A DNA stretch of 64,000 nucleotides. Source: Gammaproteobacteria bacterium (lineage in GTDB: Bacteria > Pseudomonadota > Gammaproteobacteria > Steroidobacterales > Steroidobacteraceae). The notes below the pieces were generated by a model. It did no database searches and was not told the origin of the DNA. It saw only the letters and a program-made list of their open reading frames with translations. Both the position numbers and the translations under genes were made by a program. Location: NCBI GenBank assembly GCA_021323735.1, contig JAJPKM010000006.1, positions 62,001 through 126,000 on the forward strand, in the 5' to 3' direction. Shown in pieces: positions 18,336-26,601 of this stretch; position 1 is the stretch's first letter, and each line of letters opens with the position of its first letter.

Positions 18336-19283
18336 CTATAGGCGAGGAGCCGGGGTCAGCGCCGCGCGAATTTCACCGCCGATCTGGTCCAACGCGCTAT
18401 GCGCATAGGGAATCACGGCCCCCAACGCATAGAAAAGATGGATCATACCCGGATGGCAAGTGTAGGACACTTCATTGCCCGCTTGGGCCAGGCGCTCGAA
18501 ATAATTCCGTCCCTCATCACGCAACGGATCGAATTCCGCGGTGTGAATCAGGGTCGGCGGCATTCCCGCTAAGTCCGTGGCAAGCAATGGCGACACCAGC
18601 GGATTGCCGGGATTCGTCTGATCATTGGGCAGGTAGTGCATCAGATCATGATCCAGTGTCGCCTGATCGACCAGATAGCCACTCGCGAATTCTCGTTTCG
18701 AAGGTGTTCCGCGGCTGTAGTCGAGAATAGGGCAGATGAGCAGCTGCAAGGCGAGGCGCGGCCTGCCCGCACGAGCCGCCGCCTGGCACGCGACCGCCGC
18801 CAACGTGGCGCCGGCCGAATCGCCGGCGACGCCCAGCCGCTCGTGGTCGATGCCGAAATCCGCAGCGTGCGTGCTGATATGCGCCAAGGCGGCCATCGCA
18901 TCTTCCACCGCGGCGGGAAAGGGGTGCTCGGGCGCCAAGCGGTAGTCCACCGATGCGACGCGCACGTTTCCCGCACAGGCCAGGGCGCGCGCAACGCTGT
19001 CATGCGTGTCCAATGACCCGGCGACCAAGCCGCCGCCATGAAAATAGATCAAGCCGGGAAGCGTTTGCGCGGGCGTCGGCGAATACAAGCGTATTCGCAG
19101 CTCGCCCCCCGGTCCGGCCAGGGTTCGAGTTTCCACCCGATTCACGGCGGCTTCGTTCCCCGCGAATTTCATCAGCGCGATAAGCCCGGCGCGCCGGTCC
19201 GCGACGCTTTGCGCTCGCGCGTCGGGAGGATTGCCTGCGGCCAGGAGGTTCAAGAAACGTGCGACGCGCGGGTCGAGGGGCAT
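18336..19283 (-). CDS. Alpha/beta hydrolase, hormone-sensitive-lipase-type esterase
   Basis: A 315-residue hydrolase of the bacterial HSL family. The oxyanion-hole motif is HGGG (LIYFHGGGLVAGS), the nucleophile serine lies in GDSAGATLA, the acid is probably the Asp in EFDPLRDEG and the base the His in GMIHLFYALG. There is no signal peptide, so it acts in the cytosol. It lies between the amino acid:carrier-protein ligase (13-base gap) and the SnoaL-like gene. In that setting it could release a product from the carrier as a thioesterase-like step or hydrolyse a product ester; that role is inference. Confidence 0.88.
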   Translation of the reverse strand: MPLDPRVARFLNLLAAGNPPDARAQSVADRRAGLIALMKFAGNEAAVNRVETRTLAGPGGELRIRLYSPTPAQTLPGLIYFHGGGLVAGSLDTHDSVARALACAGNVRVASVDYRLAPEHPFPAAVEDAMAALAHISTHAADFGIDHERLGVAGDSAGATLAAVACQAAARAGRPRLALQLLICPILDYSRGTPSKREFASGYLVDQATLDHDLMHYLPNDQTNPGNPLVSPLLATDLAGMPPTLIHTAEFDPLRDEGRNYFERLAQAGNEVSYTCHPGMIHLFYALGAVIPYAHSALDQIGGEIRAALTPAPRL

Positions 19284-19296
19284 CGGCGCCGAGTGA

Positions 19297-20223
19297 TCAG
19301 AGTGCCAGGGCGGACCTGGTCGCCGCCGGCCACTTCTTCAAATCGAGGCCATGGTTCGCAAATAAGGCCACAGCCAATCGGTCGATGCCGAAAGCCACGC
19401 AGCTGGTATGCGCCGGCTCGCCCTGTTCATCACGGATGCCCCATACCTGTCCGAAGTGTTCACGGTGATAGTTGAAGCTCATGCATGCGGTGGGCGCTGC
19501 GCCCTGATAGTAGGGAATCAGCAGTTCGAACTTCAAAGCTTGCTGGCGCTGGCTCACTGCCATGACCTTGCCGACTCGGCCGAAAAAGGGATCGTTGGCC
19601 ACATCCATGGTGTGCGGCAGCCCCAAGTCCGCCGCCATTCGAGGCGCTCTGGCCATCCATTGCTCGCGGAACTGTACGATCTCGTCCGGCGCGCCGATCC
19701 TGACGAATTCGCGCATGCGGAAGGATTGAAGCCGATCGAGGCTCAGTGAAGGTTCATGCCGGAAGACATCGGCTTCGATATCGAACTTGAGGCCGCCGGG
19801 CGGCAGCGCGCCGCGCGCCGCCGCGATCGGATACACCGGATAGCAGGCCGCGGGAGACAACACGAGATCCGAGGAGGTCAGCGAGCTGGTCCAGTCGCCG
19901 CCGTTGTCGTACCGCTCGACCGCCGAGCGAATGGCGGCTTCGGAGCCGTGCAATGCGCACACGCAGCCGAGCAGATTGGGAAAGCTCTTCAAGTACCCGG
20001 ATTTCTCCAGCTGTGTGCGGCTCATCACCGGCGGAAAGCGCAGGACTTCCGCCTGCGGATCGCGCTGGCGCGTGATGTATTGCTCCAGCCGCTCGACCAG
20101 ATCGACGTACAGAGCGGTGCGTGCGTAGACACCCTCGACGCCCATGGGCCGGAAAAGTTGATCGGCAAGATGAGCGACCGGATAGGACATAGAACTGTCG
20201 GGCGGCACGGCCGGATTATCCAC
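19297..20223 (-). CDS. Amino acid:[carrier protein] ligase (SerRS-like, class II synthetase homologue)
   Basis: A 308-residue class II aminoacyl-tRNA-synthetase catalytic core without a tRNA-binding arm, matching the seryl-tRNA-synthetase-like ligases first described in Bradyrhizobium and Agrobacterium. These activate a small amino acid with ATP and load it onto the phosphopantetheine arm of a dedicated carrier. Motif 2 is FRHEPSLSLDRLQSFRMREF (154-173), motif 3 is GIDRLAVALF (279-288), and a Cys-Glu-Cys set (C127, E172, C275) sits where the active-site zinc ligands are expected. GTG at 20221-20223 overlaps the dehydrogenase stop by 8 bases; ATG 20190 is an alternative. The carrier gene is 1.4 kb away. 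The amino-acid substrate (glycine or alanine in known members) is not determinable here. Confidence 0.9.
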   Translation of the reverse strand: MDNPAVPPDSSMSYPVAHLADQLFRPMGVEGVYARTALYVDLVERLEQYITRQRDPQAEVLRFPPVMSRTQLEKSGYLKSFPNLLGCVCALHGSEAAIRSAVERYDNGGDWTSSLTSSDLVLSPAACYPVYPIAAARGALPPGGLKFDIEADVFRHEPSLSLDRLQSFRMREFVRIGAPDEIVQFREQWMARAPRMAADLGLPHTMDVANDPFFGRVGKVMAVSQRQQALKFELLIPYYQGAAPTACMSFNYHREHFGQVWGIRDEQGEPAHTSCVAFGIDRLAVALFANHGLDLKKWPAATRSALAL

Positions 20224-21424
20224 TGATCGAAGCGGGCAGCGGCGTCATCAGCGACGTCGTGGCGAGATTGGTCAGGATGCGGTCGTTGCTGATCATGAGC
20301 GGCGCGGAAAGCACGTCGCGCAGCAGGCGGCCGATGGCAAACTCGGTGTCATTGCGATATCCGGAGAGTCCGCAGGCTCGCATCGAAGCCATCACGGCGG
20401 TCACCGCAAGTTCCGATACCTGTACCTTCGTCAGAGTAATCGTGGCCTGAAATTCCAGGGAAGCGATGGCCTTTTCATCGGAGAGGATGGCCTCGTAGCT
20501 GCGCAAGCCGGACGCCAGCACGCCGCGAAGCGTGCGTAAGGTCGATACGGCCTGGGTGAAGTGGGCGGCGCCGGGCGGCATTTGACCATTCGCTTGGCGT
20601 ACCACGTGGCGCACGAAGGCCTGCGCCTTGGCCACGGCGGCGGCCGCGATTCCCGCCCACACGGAACCCCACAACAGATGCGCGAACGGCACCATGGTTT
20701 GCGCATGAATTCGCTCATAGGGTTCCGGCATGATCTGCCCTGCCGCCGCACGGGCTCGAAGCGTGAAGCCTTCGCTGTGCGTGCCGCGCATCCCCAAGGT
20801 ATCCCACACCTGCAATCGTTCCAAGGTGTAATCCGCCTTCAACAACACCACGAGGACCTGATCGTTGCCCGGCGCGTCGGCGGCACGCCGAGCGGTCGTG
20901 ACGATGCCGTCTGCCTCCACGGCGTAGGAGATGACCGTGGCCTTGCGTTCGAGGGTGATCTGGGCGCCGTCGTGCTCGACGGCGGCCTCGCTGGAGCGCA
21001 CATTGCCGCCGGCCTGGCCTTCGGTGGTGGAGGATGCCATGAGCAGCTGCTCGTCGGCGATTCGCCGCAGGATCCGCTCGAGTGTGGGGTGGTTCTTGAA
21101 GTGGCGCACCATGCACGCCATCTTGATTTGGTGCATCGCATAAATCAGGCCGGTCGAAGAACAGGCTTGGCCGAGGGTGTAGCACGCATCCGCGATCTCC
21201 GCGATCGTGGCGCCTTCACCGTCCAGAGACTGGGGCACCTGGATGCCAAGCAGCCGCTGCTTGCGCAGTTCCGCGAAGGCCTCACTGGGAAAACGCGCTT
21301 CCGCATCGACGGTGGCCGCATGGGCCTTGGCCACATCGGCGGCCGCGCGCGCCCGCGCCGCCATATCGGCTTGCCGTGCGTTGGGAGTTAGGCTTCCCGG
21401 AAGCCGGTGGGTTTCTGTTGCCAT
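20216..21424 (-). CDS. Acyl-CoA dehydrogenase-like flavoprotein
   Basis: A 402-residue protein with the acyl-CoA dehydrogenase fold: helical N-terminal domain (to about 125), a central beta domain around ASSTTEGQAGGNVRSSEAAVE, and a C-terminal helical domain with RACGLSGYRNDTEFAIGRLLRD. The usual substrate-loop consensus in the beta domain (TEP-G-AGSD) is strongly altered, and I cannot place the catalytic glutamate with confidence. The family also includes monooxygenases and N-hydroxylases that lack this base. Its gene is first in the operon and overlaps the carrier-protein ligase by 8 bases, so its substrate may be the aminoacyl group on the carrier rather than an acyl-CoA. Confidence 0.85.
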   Translation of the reverse strand: MATETHRLPGSLTPNARQADMAARARAAADVAKAHAATVDAEARFPSEAFAELRKQRLLGIQVPQSLDGEGATIAEIADACYTLGQACSSTGLIYAMHQIKMACMVRHFKNHPTLERILRRIADEQLLMASSTTEGQAGGNVRSSEAAVEHDGAQITLERKATVISYAVEADGIVTTARRAADAPGNDQVLVVLLKADYTLERLQVWDTLGMRGTHSEGFTLRARAAAGQIMPEPYERIHAQTMVPFAHLLWGSVWAGIAAAAVAKAQAFVRHVVRQANGQMPPGAAHFTQAVSTLRTLRGVLASGLRSYEAILSDEKAIASLEFQATITLTKVQVSELAVTAVMASMRACGLSGYRNDTEFAIGRLLRDVLSAPLMISNDRILTNLATTSLMTPLPASISG

Positions 21425-21617
21425 GTCATCGCCTCGAGGGCCTGGAATTGGTCAATTATGCGGACCTGCTTATGGGGGGACAATGACACGCCGGAGAAAA
21501 TAAAGGTACTTAGTGACGGCTCACTCAGTTCTATAAATATATGTCAAAGCTGCGGCGTATTCCGTATCCTGCGCCACACGGTATCATCGGTGCTGGTTTT
21601 GTCGGGAGAAGAATCGA
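21425..21617. other. Divergent intergenic region between the flavoprotein operon and the carrier-protein gene
   Basis: A 193-base spacer holding the promoters of both arms of the carrier-protein cluster. It contains an AT-rich stretch around 21530-21543 (TTCTATAAATATATG), unusual for this GC-rich window and a candidate -10 region, but I find no convincing -35 partner and no clear operator. On the plus strand GGGAGAAG at 21604-21611 is the ribosome binding site for the carrier gene. Confidence 0.5.
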
Positions 21618-21890
21618 GTGGATTCGCAGGCGAATGAGCGGGTAAGCGACCGGTTGATCACGCTCGTCACGGCGGTTTTGGGGGCAGGAGGCGTCGTTCC
21701 GAAGCCCTTTCCTCTGGAGGCTCAACTCAGCGACTTAGGGATCAGCTCCTTGAAAATGGTCAATTTGATGCTGGCCGTCGAGGTGGAGTTCGATATCGCC
21801 ATCGCCCAAGGGGATATCACCCCCGAGAACTTCCATTCCCTGCAGTCGATTGAGGCCTTGATCGAACGGACCCTGTCGCAGAGATCCTAG
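21618..21890 (+). CDS. Small acyl/aminoacyl carrier protein
   Basis: A 90-residue acidic four-helix carrier protein starting at GTG 21618 behind GGGAGAAG. The phosphopantetheine attachment serine is S44 in DLGISSLKMVNLM, at the start of helix 2, where carriers usually read DSL. It is probably the acceptor for the amino acid activated by the ligase at 19297. It reads away from the ligase operon and is convergent with the PLP decarboxylase. A phosphopantetheinyl transferase is needed from elsewhere in the genome. The spelling SSL instead of DSL fits an atypical, dedicated carrier rather than the fatty-acid ACP. Confidence 0.88.
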   Translation: MDSQANERVSDRLITLVTAVLGAGGVVPKPFPLEAQLSDLGISSLKMVNLMLAVEVEFDIAIAQGDITPENFHSLQSIEALIERTLSQRS

Positions 21891-21951
21891 TCGGTTGGAG
21901 ATACGGGCCTGCAGCCGTTCTTGCCATCATCAGCGCAAATCCGACATGCGG

Positions 21952-23367
21952 CTAGCTTCGCTCGTTGAGCGCGGCAATCAGCGCATTCACGTCGTCCATC
22001 CCGGTCTCGCCGTGGGTGGCGCAGATGCGCACCACATCCCGGCCTTCGAAAAGCGCGGGAGCCACCCACGCGCGGCCGGAGGCCACCACCCGCCGCACCA
22101 AGTCCCGCGCCGAGCCTAAGTGTGCGGGCGGGATGGCGTTGAGGACGGCCAGCGGTGAATCGTTGGCAATTTCCCAGCCCGAGGCGATCAGCCGCTGTCT
22201 GACACGCTCTATCACTTCCACGCCCCGTTCCACATGCGCGCCCATCCCCGTCCAGCCGGCTGCGGCGAGGGCGAGAAACAAGCGCAGCCCCAGAAATCGC
22301 CGCGACCATTGCACCGTGTTCAAGTAAGGATCCACGCCTGGGATGCTCGAAGGCATGAAGCTGGTCGAGGCATGGAATGCCTCGGATAGCAGCCCGCCGC
22401 GCCCCGTGATGAACATGGCACATCCCATCGTTGTCGCAAACCATTTATGCGCGTCGATGGTCAGTGAATCGGCACGCTCGATGCCGTCGAGCACACTGCG
22501 CAGGCGATTCGAGGCGAGCGCCGCGCCGCCCCAGGCGGCATCCACGTGAAACCACAGTCCTTCCTGCTTGGCGATGTCGGCGCAAGGGTGCAAGGGATCG
22601 ATCATTCCGCCGGCGGTGGTTCCGGCCGTGGCGACCACCATCACGGGAACCGCACCGGCCGCGCGGTCCAGGGCAATGGCCTGTCGCAGGGCCGCAGGGT
22701 CCAACCGTCCGCGGCCGTCGGTGTCGACGAGGCACAGTGCCGCACGTCCGATACCGGCTTGATGCGCGATTTTCAGCCACGCGATGTGGCAGTCGCGCGA
22801 AGTATAGAACCTCACAGGGCCTGCAAAGGCACGCGCGCCTTGGTCCGAGAAATTGGCATGGGCGCCTGTCAGTGCGCAGAGCAGGGCGGTGTAATTCGCC
22901 TCGGAGCCGCCGGTCGCAAAGTGTCCCGTCGCTTCACTGCCCAATCCAGCACGGTGCGCAAGCTTGCTGATCACATGGCTTTCCAGCGCCACCGGCACGG
23001 GAGAAGAGGCTGAACTCGCCAGCTGCGGATTGAAGCACCCCGCGATGCGATCTGCACATTGAGAGGGGAAGTTCGCGCCCGGATTGAACAGCCCGAAGTA
23101 GCGCGGATTCGCCATTTGCACGATGCCGTGCTCCATGCGCTCAATCGTCCAGCGCAGCGCATCCTCGAGCGGCTGCGGCTCGTTGAAATCGAAGCCATTG
23201 AGCTCGGCGCGAAATCTCTGCATATCGAGGTTGGGCGCCACCGGGCCCGCCTGTACCCGCCGCAAGGACTGTTCCAGCTCGAGCTGCAGCCAGCCCCCGA
23301 TCCGGTCGCGGTCAGGGGTCTTCGGGAATAACGCCGGAATCGGATCCGGCAATGATCTCTGATTCAA
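21952..23367 (-). CDS. PLP-dependent group II amino-acid decarboxylase family
   Basis: A 471-residue fold-type I PLP enzyme of the aromatic-L-amino-acid/glutamate decarboxylase group. The PLP lysine lies in TIDAHKWFATT; HVDAAWGG supplies the cofactor-binding aspartate; HFATGGSEANYTALL binds phosphate. It starts with TTG (complement of 23365-23367), overlapping the sulfhydrylase stop as TTGA, so the two are coupled. Substrate is unclear: group II members decarboxylate aromatic amino acids, glutamate, aspartate or cysteine sulfinate, and some catalyse aldehyde synthesis. Next to a carrier-protein pathway it might supply an amine such as beta-alanine or taurine-type products; that is speculation. 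Confidence 0.88.
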   Translation of the reverse strand: MNQRSLPDPIPALFPKTPDRDRIGGWLQLELEQSLRRVQAGPVAPNLDMQRFRAELNGFDFNEPQPLEDALRWTIERMEHGIVQMANPRYFGLFNPGANFPSQCADRIAGCFNPQLASSASSPVPVALESHVISKLAHRAGLGSEATGHFATGGSEANYTALLCALTGAHANFSDQGARAFAGPVRFYTSRDCHIAWLKIAHQAGIGRAALCLVDTDGRGRLDPAALRQAIALDRAAGAVPVMVVATAGTTAGGMIDPLHPCADIAKQEGLWFHVDAAWGGAALASNRLRSVLDGIERADSLTIDAHKWFATTMGCAMFITGRGGLLSEAFHASTSFMPSSIPGVDPYLNTVQWSRRFLGLRLFLALAAAGWTGMGAHVERGVEVIERVRQRLIASGWEIANDSPLAVLNAIPPAHLGSARDLVRRVVASGRAWVAPALFEGRDVVRICATHGETGMDDVNALIAALNERS

Positions 23368-24638
23368 AGCGCGGCGCCGAGTGCTTGATCCAAATCGGCG
23401 AGGATGTCATCGATGTGTTCGATGCCCACGCTCAGTCGAATGCTGCCGGGACCGACGCCGGCTGCGAGTTGCTCCTCCGGGGACATTTGCCGATGCGTCG
23501 TCGATGCGGGATGGCACGCCAGCGACTTCGCATCGCCTAAATTCACCAGTCGCTTGAACAGCTTGAGCGCGTTGTAGAAACGCATGCCCGCCGGCAGCCC
23601 GCCGCGTATCTCGAAGGTCATGAGCGAGCATGCGCGGCCGCCCAGATATTTCTGCACCAAGGCATGGTAGGGATTGTCGGGAAATCCGGCGAAATTCACC
23701 GATTCGACGCGCGCGTCATCGCGCAGGAATTCGGCCACCTTGCGGGCATTGTCCACGTGCCGATCCACCCGCAGAGCCACCGTTTCAATGCCTTGCAGCA
23801 GCAGGAATGCATTCATGGGGGAAAGCACCGCCCCCACCGTGCGTTGATACACGCTGCGGCATCGGCCAATGAAGGCGGAAGCACCAAAATGATCGGTGTA
23901 AACCAATCCGTGATAGGACTCGTCAGGCTCGGTGAACATGGGGTAGCGGGCCGCGTGCGCGATCCATGGAAACCGCCCGCAGTCGACGATGATCCCGCCC
24001 AGCGTAGTGCCGTGGCCGCCCATGAACTTGGTCAAGGAGTGAACGATGACATCGGCGCCATAATCGATGGGCCGAACCAACATCGGCGTCGCCACCGTGT
24101 TGTCGACGATCAAGGGCATACGGTGCCGATGAGCCAGAGCTGCCAGCGCTTCCAAATCGCATACGTTGCCGGCCGGGTTGCCGACGGTTTCGCAAAAGAT
24201 CGCACGGGTATTTTCGTCGATCAGGGCCTCGAGATCGGCGGGCCGGTCGGATTTCGCGAACCGGACCTCGATTCCCATCTTCGGCAAGATGTGGGCGAAC
24301 AAGGTGTAGGTCGTGCCGTAGAGCTGCGGCACGGAGACGAGATTACGGCCCATCTCCAGCGCATTCATCGCGGCGTAGAAGAGCGCCGTTTGTCCCGAAC
24401 TCACGCACAGCGCGCCGATGCCGCCCTCGAGCTCGGTGACCCGCTGCTCGAGAACGTCGGTGGTCGGGTTGCTGATCCGCGAATACCGGTATCCTGGAAC
24501 TTCGAGGTTGAACAAGGCGGCGCCATGCTCGGCGCTGTCGAAGGAATATGCGGCCGTCTGGTATATCGGCACGGCGACTGCCTTGGTGGTGGGGTCCGAA
24601 TCGAAGCCCCCGTGTACGGCGATGGTTTCGCGCTTCAT
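23364..24638 (-). CDS. metY: O-acetylhomoserine sulfhydrylase-like Cys/Met-metabolism PLP enzyme
   Basis: A 424-residue enzyme of the cystathionine-gamma-synthase superfamily, with length and blocks typical of O-acetylhomoserine aminocarboxypropyltransferase: ETIAVHGGFDSDPTTKAVAVPIYQ-like opening, YSRISNPT, the PLP lysine in VHSLTKFMGGHGT, and FIGRCRSVYQRTVGA. The expected reaction joins O-acetylhomoserine with sulfide (or methanethiol) to homocysteine (or methionine). I chose the ATG at 24636-24638 (MKRETIAVHGG); the frame is open to 24710 but the extra residues are not family-like. It heads a two-gene unit with the decarboxylase and is divergent from the acyl-CoA synthetase, 91 bases away. 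Confidence 0.88.
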   Translation of the reverse strand: MKRETIAVHGGFDSDPTTKAVAVPIYQTAAYSFDSAEHGAALFNLEVPGYRYSRISNPTTDVLEQRVTELEGGIGALCVSSGQTALFYAAMNALEMGRNLVSVPQLYGTTYTLFAHILPKMGIEVRFAKSDRPADLEALIDENTRAIFCETVGNPAGNVCDLEALAALAHRHRMPLIVDNTVATPMLVRPIDYGADVIVHSLTKFMGGHGTTLGGIIVDCGRFPWIAHAARYPMFTEPDESYHGLVYTDHFGASAFIGRCRSVYQRTVGAVLSPMNAFLLLQGIETVALRVDRHVDNARKVAEFLRDDARVESVNFAGFPDNPYHALVQKYLGGRACSLMTFEIRGGLPAGMRFYNALKLFKRLVNLGDAKSLACHPASTTHRQMSPEEQLAAGVGPGSIRLSVGIEHIDDILADLDQALGAAL

Positions 24639-24729
24639 CTTGGCAATTTTGGTAGTGAGTTTGTACCAGTGTATATCGAACCTTAAAGTTAGTCGTGGTA
24701 TGGTTCGCAATTCCCCGGATGACGATTAA

Positions 24730-26535
24730 ATGCCCATTTCCGTGACAAAGTCCGGCGACGTCGATTCAAAATTCGCGCGCGACGCCTGGATCCGGGCACT
24801 GGCGAAGACGGCCCCGATCGCCGATCGGGGCGAGACCCTTCCGGAGCTGATTGCGCGTCTGAGCCTGGAATTCGGCGCCGCGCCCGCTCTCCTGTCCGCC
24901 GAAGCCTCCATGACGTACCGGCAGTTGGGGTCGCGGTGCCATCAGTACGCCCGCTGGGGAATTTCACAGGGCATCTTCCGGGGCGATGCCGTCGCGCTGC
25001 TGATGCCTAACTGCGCTGAGTACTTGGCCGTCTGGCTTGGGCTGACGCGTATCGGTGCCGTGGTTGCGCTGGTCAATTCGCAACTGGCCGGGGATGTATT
25101 GGCGCATTCGATCAACATCGTTCAGCCGAAGTTCTTGATCGTCGGTGCGGATCTCGCGCCCCGCATCGCGGCCATCCGCCCACATTTGGACAAGTCGCTT
25201 CAGTGCCGCGTGTTCGGAACGAGCCCGCTCGATATCGCTTCCCTCGGAGCGGAGCTCGCGGCCGTCAGTTCAGCGCCACTGTCTTCATCCGAGCGCGCGG
25301 CGCCTCCTCTCGACGCGACGGCGCTGTATATCTACACCTCGGGCACGACCGGCTTGCCAAAGGCGGCTAAGGTCAGCCATTACCGTCTCATGCAGTGGAC
25401 TCATTGGTTCGCCGGCATGATGGATACGGCGCCCGCCGATCGCATGTTCAATTGCCTACCTCTCTACCACAGCATCGGCGGGGTGGTCGCGACCTTCGCG
25501 ACACTGGTGAGCGGTGGGGCCGTGGTGATCCGCCCGCGCTTCTCGGCGTCCGATTTCTGGCGGGATGTGCGCGATGAGCGCTGTACGCTGTTTCAATACA
25601 TCGGAGAGCTGTGCCGCTACTTGGTCAATTCGCCTCATCGGCCGATCGAGACCGAACATTCGCTGCGTGTGGCGTGCGGCAACGGGTTGCGGGCAGACGT
25701 CTGGGACGCATTCAAGACGCGCTTCAAGATTCCGCGCATCCTCGAATACTACGCGTCGACCGAGGGCAATTTTTCCTTGTACAACTGCGAGGGGCGGCCG
25801 GGTGCCATCGGCCGCATTCCCCCGTTTCTCGCCGGCCGATTGCCCGTGGCGCTGCTGAAGATCGACGTCGACACTTCGGAACCACGGCGCAACGCGCAGG
25901 GATTTTGCGAACGCTGCGCGGCCGATGAGATCGGAGAGGCCGTAGGGCTCATGCCCAAAGCTGATGGGCAGCGCGCGGGTCGATTCGAGGGCTACGCGGA
26001 TCCGGAGGCCTCGCAGCGCAAGGTGCTGCGCAATGTCTTCCAGGAGGGCGATTCGTGGTATCGGACCGGCGATTTGATGCGCCGTGACGAACGCGGGTTT
26101 TATTACTTCGTCGACCGGGTCGGAGATACCTATCGCTGGAAGGGTGAGAATGTTTCGACCGCCGAAGTCTCGACCGCGCTCACGGCATGCCGCGGCGTGA
26201 TCGGTGCCGTCGTTTACGGCCTGGGCGTGCCGGGAGCGGAGGGCCGGGCGGGGGCCGCCGCGCTTCAGGTGAACGATGAATTCGATCTTGCCGCGTTTCG
26301 CGCCGAGGCGGCCTTGCGTCTGCCCCCCTATGCACGGCCACTGTTTCTGCGGATCGTGCCGATGTTCGACGCCACCGCGACCTTCAAGCCGCGCAAGCAG
26401 GCGCTGATCCAGTCGGGGTTCGATCCTAAGCTCATCGACGATCCGCTGTTCTTCGACGATCCCCGGTTGCAGCGCTACGTTGCGCTTGATGCCGCGCTGT
26501 TCGCAGAGATATCGAGCGGTGCGCTGAAGATCTAG
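24730..26535 (+). CDS. FATP-type long-chain acyl-CoA synthetase
   Basis: A 601-residue AMP-forming ligase. The ATP/AMP signature is YIYTSGTTGLPKAAKVSH, and the EYYASTEGNFSLYNCEGRPGAIGR block is diagnostic of the fatty-acid-transport-protein/very-long-chain acyl-CoA synthetase branch (FadD6-like), as are WYRTGDLMRRDERGFYYFVDR and RWKGENVSTAEV near the C-terminus. It should activate a long or bulky carboxylic acid with ATP and CoA. It is divergent from metY and convergent with the histidine kinase. It may belong functionally to the carrier-protein cluster (acyl donor) or to lipid metabolism in general. Confidence 0.9.
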   Translation: MPISVTKSGDVDSKFARDAWIRALAKTAPIADRGETLPELIARLSLEFGAAPALLSAEASMTYRQLGSRCHQYARWGISQGIFRGDAVALLMPNCAEYLAVWLGLTRIGAVVALVNSQLAGDVLAHSINIVQPKFLIVGADLAPRIAAIRPHLDKSLQCRVFGTSPLDIASLGAELAAVSSAPLSSSERAAPPLDATALYIYTSGTTGLPKAAKVSHYRLMQWTHWFAGMMDTAPADRMFNCLPLYHSIGGVVATFATLVSGGAVVIRPRFSASDFWRDVRDERCTLFQYIGELCRYLVNSPHRPIETEHSLRVACGNGLRADVWDAFKTRFKIPRILEYYASTEGNFSLYNCEGRPGAIGRIPPFLAGRLPVALLKIDVDTSEPRRNAQGFCERCAADEIGEAVGLMPKADGQRAGRFEGYADPEASQRKVLRNVFQEGDSWYRTGDLMRRDERGFYYFVDRVGDTYRWKGENVSTAEVSTALTACRGVIGAVVYGLGVPGAEGRAGAAALQVNDEFDLAAFRAEAALRLPPYARPLFLRIVPMFDATATFKPRKQALIQSGFDPKLIDDPLFFDDPRLQRYVALDAALFAEISSGALKI

Positions 26536-26601
26536 CCTGAAACATCATCGATTATCGGCATATATCCCGGTGCACTCGAGCCCTTCCCCGGTGCGCATGA
26601 G

